Below are positions 57,401-64,000 of a stretch of 64,000 nucleotides of DNA, one piece after another (position 1 is the first letter of the stretch; every line of letters begins with the position of its first letter). The notes beneath the pieces are model-generated. The model was not told the origin of the DNA. It was given only the letters and a program-made list of their open reading frames with translations, and searched no databases. The stretch is from Panagrolaimus kolymaensis. Its lineage: Eukaryota > Nematoda > Chromadorea > Rhabditida > Panagrolaimidae. Both the position numbers and the translations under genes were made by a program. The stretch is taken from contig JAJQJQ010000005.1 in the NCBI GenBank assembly GCA_028622995.1, forward strand, positions 5,208,001 to 5,272,000. Direction: 5' to 3'.

Positions 57401-60400
57401 CGTCATCCGCGCAGCGGTAGGCCCATTTATAAATTGGCGGCGTGGAAAAAAAGAGGAAAGTAAAAAAATGGTTTTTCAGGTCATCTTTCCTTCTATTTGA
57501 CCGTTCATTTACGGAGATGCAAAAAAAAATTGACAGTACCGGTAAGTTACAAAAATGGGGGCCAAACAAACGCATGTCATCGCGGCTGGTACGAGGCCGT
57601 TTCGATGGCCTCGAGTAATGATGGCGTTTCGAAGACAACAATGAGAAGAAAAAAGGACAACAATTTTAAGTTAATGATGAGAATGAAAAATAGGAGATGA
57701 TGGTAAAATAACAGTAAAATGATTTTACGTGAATGTTAAAAGAAATCGAGGACATGGAAAACTTTTTAGATTAGAAGCAGATAATCCAAAGAGAAATGAA
57801 AATGCAATTTATGCTTGTTTTTAAAAAATGCCAAAAATAATATACCAAAAAAATTTCATAAAGTGCCAACCTTGGAAGTTTAAAATAAAATTGAATTGAA
57901 TCGGTCAAGTGACAGACAGCAGCGCCAAAACCGATCACATCCGCGCCATTCAAGGTGAAAATTGAGGACGCAAAAAAGTCATGACTGCCGCCAGTTTTGT
58001 CCTCGATCTTTTTTTTTAATTTTAAAAACGGCAACGGAAATGGCCTTGATGCCGCTGTCCTCTGGAATAAAAACCTCTATGGACATGGATGAGTGAAAAA
58101 AAGTTGCGTCCATCAGGAACAGGAGCAGCAGCTTTGGGAGTTATTTTTTTGAGGACAACCGCTACTACCTTTAATTCCTTTTATGATCGGCCAAGGTCTC
58201 ATCTCTTCTCCCCTTGATTTTTTCTTCTTTTTTGTTGTTGTGACAGATGGGTTCAAAACATTGCCAAGGCCATTTTTAAGCAAATCAGTGGTAGTGAAAG
58301 TCCAAAAAAGTGTTTGAGTTTGTTGCAAAAGAAAAATAGTTGGAACGGATGATTTTGAAATTATTTTTATTTTTTAGCGGGAGAATGGCTAATTAATTTA
58401 CTTCTTCGTTCAAAAAGAAGGAAAGCCATTGAAAATCCAAAAAGGTACGAATAACGAACATATCGAAAAAAGAGGACACGGCTGTCTTCGTAACTTTGGC
58501 CTTTACTAATCAAATCACCCCTCTTTTGTTTTTCAACTTTTATTTTTTATATTTGCGCGGCCATGAACGTCCTTGGCCTTACAAAAAAAGGTGATGAAAA
58601 AAAAGCATTGGGAATAAAAACTAACAAACTACCAAAGTTTTTGATTTAACTTCGAGGCGAATTCAAATAGGAAGGGAAAAGACTTGAAGCCGAGAGACAG
58701 CTGAACTTGCTTGACTAAATATTTTTAAACTAAAATGAAATGCTGGGGATAAAGAATCCATGGATTCTCATGGCCCCTTATTTTTGAGCGAGCAAAGGAA
58801 CACGCCCCTTGATTTTACTGCTATCGAGATCTCGGAAATTCATTAGAAAAAATTCTGACGGCCTCGGGGCAATCTATTTATCTTTTTTTTTCATTCCTCT
58901 CTCCGGTTGTTGAAAAGAAAAACAAAAAGCTCACTTTTTTTCCTACATTTCAAAATGTCGGTCATCTATGTGTTATTGGGTCGAACAACGACGATATGCG
59001 CGCAAAATACGGATGGATGGCGGCAATCCATAAGTCCGATTCTTTAGGCATTTATTTTTTTTTTGGTCAAAAGAAAAAAAGAAGAAATAGATGAAGACAA
59101 AAGAGACAATTCCGTGGCAGTTTGACCGAATATCGCGATATGGCGAGCCCTCAGGCATTGCTGCTGCGCTGGTTCCCTTTAACCCCTTCTTCATTACATC
59201 TTCTTATTTAAACGAGAATGGCCTAGATTTTCAGGGGTCTTCGTGTTTCCTCGCACGAAGCGGCGGATCGGTGGATCTACGGCGGCCTCGTTTATCGCTT
59301 CCTTAAACAACGGCCATCTATCCATCCACCAGAATTGACAAAGAGCTTTTTTCGGAAAAAAAGAAAAAAAAGAGGACGTTTGTCGTCATCGTTCGCTGAT
59401 CCGGTCCAAATCTTTGCACATGAAAGCAGTGGCGGCAATCCACGCTCTTCGTCTTTTTTTTCTTTCTTTCCTGAAGTGACCTAAAATTTATCCCGGGGCC
59501 GTGTTTAACGTCGGACTCGCTTTTCCATGGAAAGATGATGAAGGATTTAAAAAAAAAGCAAAAAAAAAAATGGGGTCAAAAAATAAAAAGATGCAGTTTT
59601 AGTGTTGGAAAGAAAAAAATGCGTGGATGAGATAAAAACATATATCCATAGATATCAGCTATATCCATAAAAAGTAACAACAACCCCGATATCTTAAACG
59701 ATGAAAACGCCTTAAGGGATGACTCGACCCAATTTTATTTTTTATTCGTGATAGTTGTTTTTGATTAAAAAATTTATTTTTTAAAGAAAGTTCTTTAAAG
59801 AAATTTTTATCTTTAATTTTTAATGTAAGTAGAGTGGCAAGAGGAGAAGTTTAACACAGAGAAAAAAAGCTATAAACTAACCTGGTGTGTTCATAACAAT
59901 AATTCCATGAAATGTGGCAGCTTTGACATCGATGTTATCCACACCAGTTCCCGCTCGTCCGACAAGCTTCAATGAGCCAGCGGTGGCTTCAAGAATTTTA
60001 GCAGTGATCTGTAAAATAAAAAATGCTTAGAATTTTATATTACACATCTTTTATAAAAGTCTTGCTTTTTATAAGTATTTTTCATTAAAAAAAAGTTAAA
60101 ATATTTGTAAAATCTCAAAACGTAAAGCTTTGGTCAAAAAGTTAATCTTCATCTTACGATACAAGTTTAACCGTAAAAAAATTTGTTTTTACATTTTCTT
60201 TTAATCGAATTTTAATTTTTACAAAATTAGTCAAGCAATTACTTTTATCAAAGCTTTAGAATATCAATAAGCTAAAAAACTTTGTAAATGACGATTTTAA
60301 AAATTGTTTAGTTAGTGAAACTTTATCCACCACAGTGGAAAAAACAACTTTGAAGTTAAAAATCGATAGAAAATAATAACATTTTGATCACGAAAATTTT

Positions 60401-60643
60401 CTTTAGCTAAATAATTTTTTTGTTTTTGCTAATTTTGGTTTATCAAATTTCATAATTTAATTAAAATTTAATTACCTTTGTGGCACTTCTAACAATTACA
60501 GCATCATAATTTTTTAATAACTCGCAAAGTTGATCTTCAGTTTGTTTGATTTTTTTATCAACTCGAAGACCATTTTGTTTAAGTAAATCAACGCATTCTT
60601 GCTCAATTTCATCAGCAATTAAAACACTTTTGATTTGAATCAT
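54407..60643 (-). CDS. PHGDH: D-3-phosphoglycerate dehydrogenase (PHGDH)
   Basis: Exons 60643-60476, 60008-59882, 55672-54771, 54721-54407; 503 residues (human about 533). It catalyses the first step of serine synthesis in the cytosol, 3-phosphoglycerate to 3-phosphohydroxypyruvate with NAD. Landmarks: [18 protein letters not shown], the NAD site [14 protein letters not shown], the substrate/catalytic segments [13 protein letters not shown] and the His motif [13 protein letters not shown]. The C-terminal regulatory region ([17 protein letters not shown] and onward) follows. The junctions are unambiguous ([15 protein letters not shown]), so the 4.2 kb intron 55673-59881 is real; it contains another complete gene on the same strand. 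The first intron is 467 bases. Confidence 0.5.
55853..57186 (-). CDS. FLYWCH-like zinc-finger protein nested in a PHGDH intron
   Basis: Exons 57186-56817 and 56769-55853; 428 residues. A splice acceptor at 57197 ten bases before the ATG suggests its own trans-spliced transcript. The N-terminus is Ala/Ser/Thr/Pro-rich. The central region (about residues 90-170) has [14 protein letters not shown], then EFAYKTRF and [10 protein letters not shown], and ends near ASDHFCTPL; the aromatic-then-Cys pattern with a final H-x-C resembles the FLYWCH zinc finger, with Tyr at the usual Trp. The rest is Ser/Gln/Asp-rich with a His/Gln run and looks like a regulatory domain. A relation to C. elegans PEB-1, a FLYWCH protein of similar build, is a guess. 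It is probably a nuclear DNA-binding factor; the family call is moderate. Confidence 0.5.
57187..59881. other. Rest of the PHGDH intron; upstream region of the nested gene
   Basis: About 2.7 kb, noticeably less AT-rich than other gaps here. It should carry the promoter of the nested gene. The word GGCGGCAATCCA occurs near 59021 and 59432. No coding frame or RNA gene was recognised. Confidence 0.5.
60009..60475. other. First intron of PHGDH
   Basis: 467 bases of very A/T-rich sequence between two firm coding exons. No other feature was seen. Confidence 0.5.
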
Positions 60644-62304
60644 TTTTTTTAATCCTCAAGAAAGATTTGCTTTTGTTCTTATGATTTTCTTATTTTCTTT
60701 TTTGAGTTTAAATAAAGGAAGCCAGCGAGAGTACTTCTTATGTCTTTTCTGACCTGAATTTTGTCTAATTTTTTTTTTGAATTTTTTTAGGACGATTCGC
60801 GTAATAAAAAAAATCGAAAGAAAAGGGAACAAGGATCAAAGATGGCACAGAAAAAAGTGTCCTTTTTTATGGATCTAGGGGATCACGTTTTTGGTTAATA
60901 AAATTTAATCGGACGACGCTCGAATGAGGCCTTATTGAGAAGAAAAGAAAAAGAAAATGGGGTCGCCTCATTTTTCATAGTTGGAACGAACGTCTTACGT
61001 ATGCGCAAAGAAAAAAGAGTTTTATCGGATCGAACAAAAAAGTTCATTTTTTCTTGAAAAATTTTCTATGCATCCTTATTTTGGGATTGAATGTGCTGCC
61101 TCGATTTTTTTGGAGATAAATGGGTGTATGAAGGAAAAAAAAACAACGAAAGAAAGAGGAGAAACTAAAAAAAAGATGGTTGAAAAAAATAATACCAAAT
61201 TAAAAAGGGAAAGCTCAATCACTGAAATTTATAAAAACAAAAGTTAATGAATGCGGAGAGTGTCCTTTTTAACATCATCAACGATAAACTTTTTTTTGCC
61301 GACGATAAAAAAAATTAGACGATAAGTCGTTGATAAAATATGAAAACAAAAAACTTTATTGGGTAAAAAACAGTTCGGGTCATTCGCTAAAAAAAAGGAT
61401 GGAAGGAAATTTCCAAAACTGCGACATCATCATCAGCAAAAAATATTCATTTGAAAGAAGAAAAAAACGACGAAAATAATAGTGTCTACCTTTATAAGAT
61501 TTTGCAATTCCCTAATGAATGAATATTGACGACGTGATCATTGCAATTATATCTGCCATAAAAGAATTTTTTATCGAATTATGAATCTTCTCATGATTGA
61601 TAGGCATCTTTTTGTGGTTTATGTATGCACGCACATACACAAAATGTTTTTATTACAGAATTTTGCCTTTTTTTCTACACAACTTTTCCCATCATTCTTT
61701 CTATTTTTTGATGACAATGTCCTAATCGATTGATCGTTGGGCGGAGAGAAGCGTACTTTTGCTTCTTAAAGGTCATGGGATTTTATCTTATGGCTTTAAG
61801 AAGACTTGGTCGATGCGTTTGTGATCAATGACTTACCTTTATTAAAAAAGTCATATTTCGCTAAAATATGTTTCTTTCATACCTAGAAACAAAAAGAATA
61901 AATTTGCTAAAAAGCCGCCATAATTTTTATCAAATAATTTCCTTTTTTCAAATATTTAAATTCAACTCTTTACTCATTTTTGACCTTTTGTTCCGCTATG
62001 CAATGAAAAATCTTTCAACCTTGGCTTTTTTAAGCTTTAAATTTTTTTGGTTAATGGTTTCATTTTCTTATCTTGGACAAAAAAAAGTGTAAAAATATTC
62101 TTTGATTGTTTGTCCAAATTTTTATTATCGATAAAAATGATGATAAAGTTATGTAGAACGTTATCAACAATTTTGCCACTTGTTTCTCTTGCGCACAAAC
62201 CTTCCAACAAGCAATTTCTCTTCTGTAATTATTTCTTTTCATATTCACCGAATATATTTTTTTCGCCTTAATTAACGACATCTTATTTTTAAATCTTCTA
62301 AGTG
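60644..62304. promoter_or_regulatory. Shared upstream region of PHGDH and SHMT
   Basis: 1.66 kb between divergent start codons of two serine/one-carbon genes, so both promoters should lie here. It is mixed in composition with A-runs. No binding site could be named by eye, and the short frames at 60981-61247 and 61868-62271 look random. Confidence 0.5.
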
Positions 62305-64000
62305 ATGTTTTCTATTTCACGTAGAAATGTTTCTACACCGCTTATCAAGGTTCGTTTTCTCTCTCTCCTTTAACACTTTTGTTTGTCCGAATCTTTATAT
62401 TAACCTGCGAGGATTTTCTTCCATCTTCTGTTTGTAGTGTAATGGTTTTCTTCTTTCAATAGTAGAAATCATTTCTTTCTTTCAGAGATTTGCAAGAATG
62501 GCTTCCAATGGTGTTCATACAGAACTAATTCAAGTTGAAAGAACTTCATATGCAGGGAAAAGTCTTATTCGTGACCCTTTGTCTGTTGCTGATCCTGAAG
62601 TCTTAGAAATTATTAAAGATGTGTGATTTTTTGCGGTTTAAAAGCTGTCTTATATATTGTAATTTTAGGAAAAAAAGCGTCAACGCCGTGGCCTTGAACT
62701 CATTGCATCAGAAAATTTTACTTCAAAGGCTGTACTTGATACCTTGGGTACTTGTTTATCCAACAAATATTCAGAAGGTTATCCTGGTGCTAGATATTAT
62801 GGTTGGTAGTAGAATTTTTGAGTTTTTAATTAGACATACTTTTGTAGGTGGGAACGAATACATCGACAAAATAGAACGGCTCTGTCAACAACGAGCTTTG
62901 CAAGTGTTTGGTCTCGACCCAGAAAAATGGGGTGTTAATGTTCAAGCTTTATCTGGCGCTCCAGCCAATTTTGCTGTTTACACTGCTCTCGTCGAACCCC
63001 ATGGAAGAATTATGGGGTTGGATTTACCTGATGGTGGCCATCTTTCTCACGGGTTGGTTTTCCTTTTTTATATAATGGTATGACATTTTCTCTTTTAGGT
63101 TTGCTACACCAGCGAAGAAAGTCTCAGCAACTTCTATGTTCTTCGAATCGTACGTTTATACTTTTAACGAAAAATTATGTTTGACCCTTATTCCTTTTCA
63201 GTATGCCATATAAGCTCGATCCCAACACCGGTCTCATCGATTATGACATGTTAGAGAAAACCGCTGTACTTTACCGCCCTCGCGTTCTTATTGCTGGAAT
63301 GAGCTGCTATTCTAGAAACCTTGATTTTCCTAGATTTCGTAAAATTGCGGATAGTTGTGGCGCTTTTTTGATGTAATCTTTATTTTTTATCTCAAATTAT
63401 ATTTACCATATACAAATTTAGGACTGACATGGCCCACATATCGGGGCTCGTGGCAGCTAGTCTTATCCCATCGCCATTTGAATATTCCGATGTCGTCACA
63501 ACTACCACTCATAAATCACTTCGCGGTCCAAGAGGTGCTCTCATTTTCTATCGCAAAGGTGTTCGTTCAACAAATGTTAAAGGTGAACCTGTTACCTATG
63601 AACTTGCCCAAAAAATTGATTCTGCTGTATTCCCTGGTCTTCAAGGAGGTTTGCTTTGATTTCATTGCTTTTTTTTAACATTAAATCATTTTTAGGACCA
63701 CATAATCACACAATTGGTGCCATTGCTGTTGCATTGAAACAATGTTTAACTAATGAATTCGTTGAATATTCTCGTCAAGTTATCAGAAATGCTAAAGCTT
63801 TATCTGATCGCCTTATTCACCATGGATATGCAATTGCCACAGGAGGTACTGACAATCATCTTTGCTTGGTTGATCTTCGTCCTAAAGGGCTTGAAGGCTC
63901 TCGTATTGAAACTGTTCTTGATCTTGCTCATATCGCTTGCAATAAAAATACATGTCCTGGTGATCAAAGTGCTTTCCGGCCTGGTGGTATTCGTTTGGGA
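62305..64000 (+). CDS. mel-32: Serine hydroxymethyltransferase (3' end outside window)
   Basis: Exons 62305-62349, 62486-62620, 62669-62801, 62848-63052, 63099-63149, 63202-63372, 63422-63648, 63696-64000 (continues). The enzyme converts serine and tetrahydrofolate to glycine and methylene-THF with PLP. Landmarks: [62 protein letters not shown] with the PLP-contacting Asp and His, and [15 protein letters not shown] with the PLP lysine. Also [18 protein letters not shown]. Exon 1 encodes [14 protein letters not shown], a good mitochondrial presequence, joined in frame to RFARMASNG; the internal ATG at 62498 would give a cytosolic form. About 60 C-terminal residues are missing because the window ends. 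Confidence 0.5.

Noticed and set aside
1..64000. tRNA, rRNA, CRISPR arrays and bacterial-type signals
   Set aside because: No tRNA box pattern, rRNA segment or spaced repeat array was recognised on reading; short RNA genes could still be missed without a covariance search.

Overview
The window looks like nuclear DNA of a nematode. It is AT-rich, has many introns of about 45-60 bases with long T-runs before a TTTTAG/TTTCAG acceptor, and several start codons sit just behind a splice acceptor with no upstream exon, as expected for spliced-leader trans-splicing. The gene content fits: DB-module, ShKT and Kunitz/lustrin-type secreted proteins, saposin-like proteins, and proteins resembling worm SUF-1, CACN-1, MEL-32 and RPL-26. 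I cannot name the genus. Exon models were built by hand; almost all keep an open frame across every junction and give total lengths divisible by three.

Layout. 1-9466 (+): the 3' part of a long secreted multi-EGF protein (MEGF6 type, 33 exons visible). One intron carries a 27-base minisatellite, a GC palindrome, an unexplained minus-strand reading frame and one copy of a duplicated A/T-rich block; the other copy lies beyond the gene, next to a small minus-strand gene (9783-10040). 10687-15793 (-): Kunitz/lustrin protein. 16372-19012 (-): CstF-77 (suf-1), divergent from rpl-26 (19467-19955, +). 20130-22977 (-): two saposin-like paralogues. 24515-26919 (+): MUT-7/Nibbler-like exonuclease, tail-to-tail with an EXT2-like glycosyltransferase (26971-28952, -), which lies just downstream of MIC19 (29049-29758, -). 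HSPBP1 (30040-30952, +) and a DB-module protein (31179-31795, +) follow, then a 3.6 kb gene-free stretch and a secreted Ala/Pro/Glu/Thr-rich ShKT protein (35387-38511, +).

The second half is rich in metabolic and mitochondrial genes. On the minus strand are a MYORG-like GH31 glycosidase (38918-41190), the mitochondrial calcium uniporter pore MCU (41438-42782) and its gatekeeper MICU1 (44187-46434). On the plus strand are RABIF/Mss4, a short RPC5, cactin, ALG3 and NDUFAF5 (46818-54191), with spacing that suggests a cactin-ALG3 operon. PHGDH (54407-60643, -) holds a complete same-strand FLYWCH-like gene inside a 4.2 kb intron and lies head-to-head with serine hydroxymethyltransferase (62305 to the window end, +), so serine synthesis and serine use share one upstream region.

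Most notable points: MCU and MICU1 lie side by side, and this MCU reads DVVE where the family has DIME; the EXT2-like protein has a shortened GT64 part without a DDD motif; PHGDH and SHMT are paired; one EGF-gene intron is flanked by an exact 14-base repeat, as expected for intron gain by tandem duplication; there are three GC-AG introns; and a 200-base TTAA-flanked palindromic element is present.
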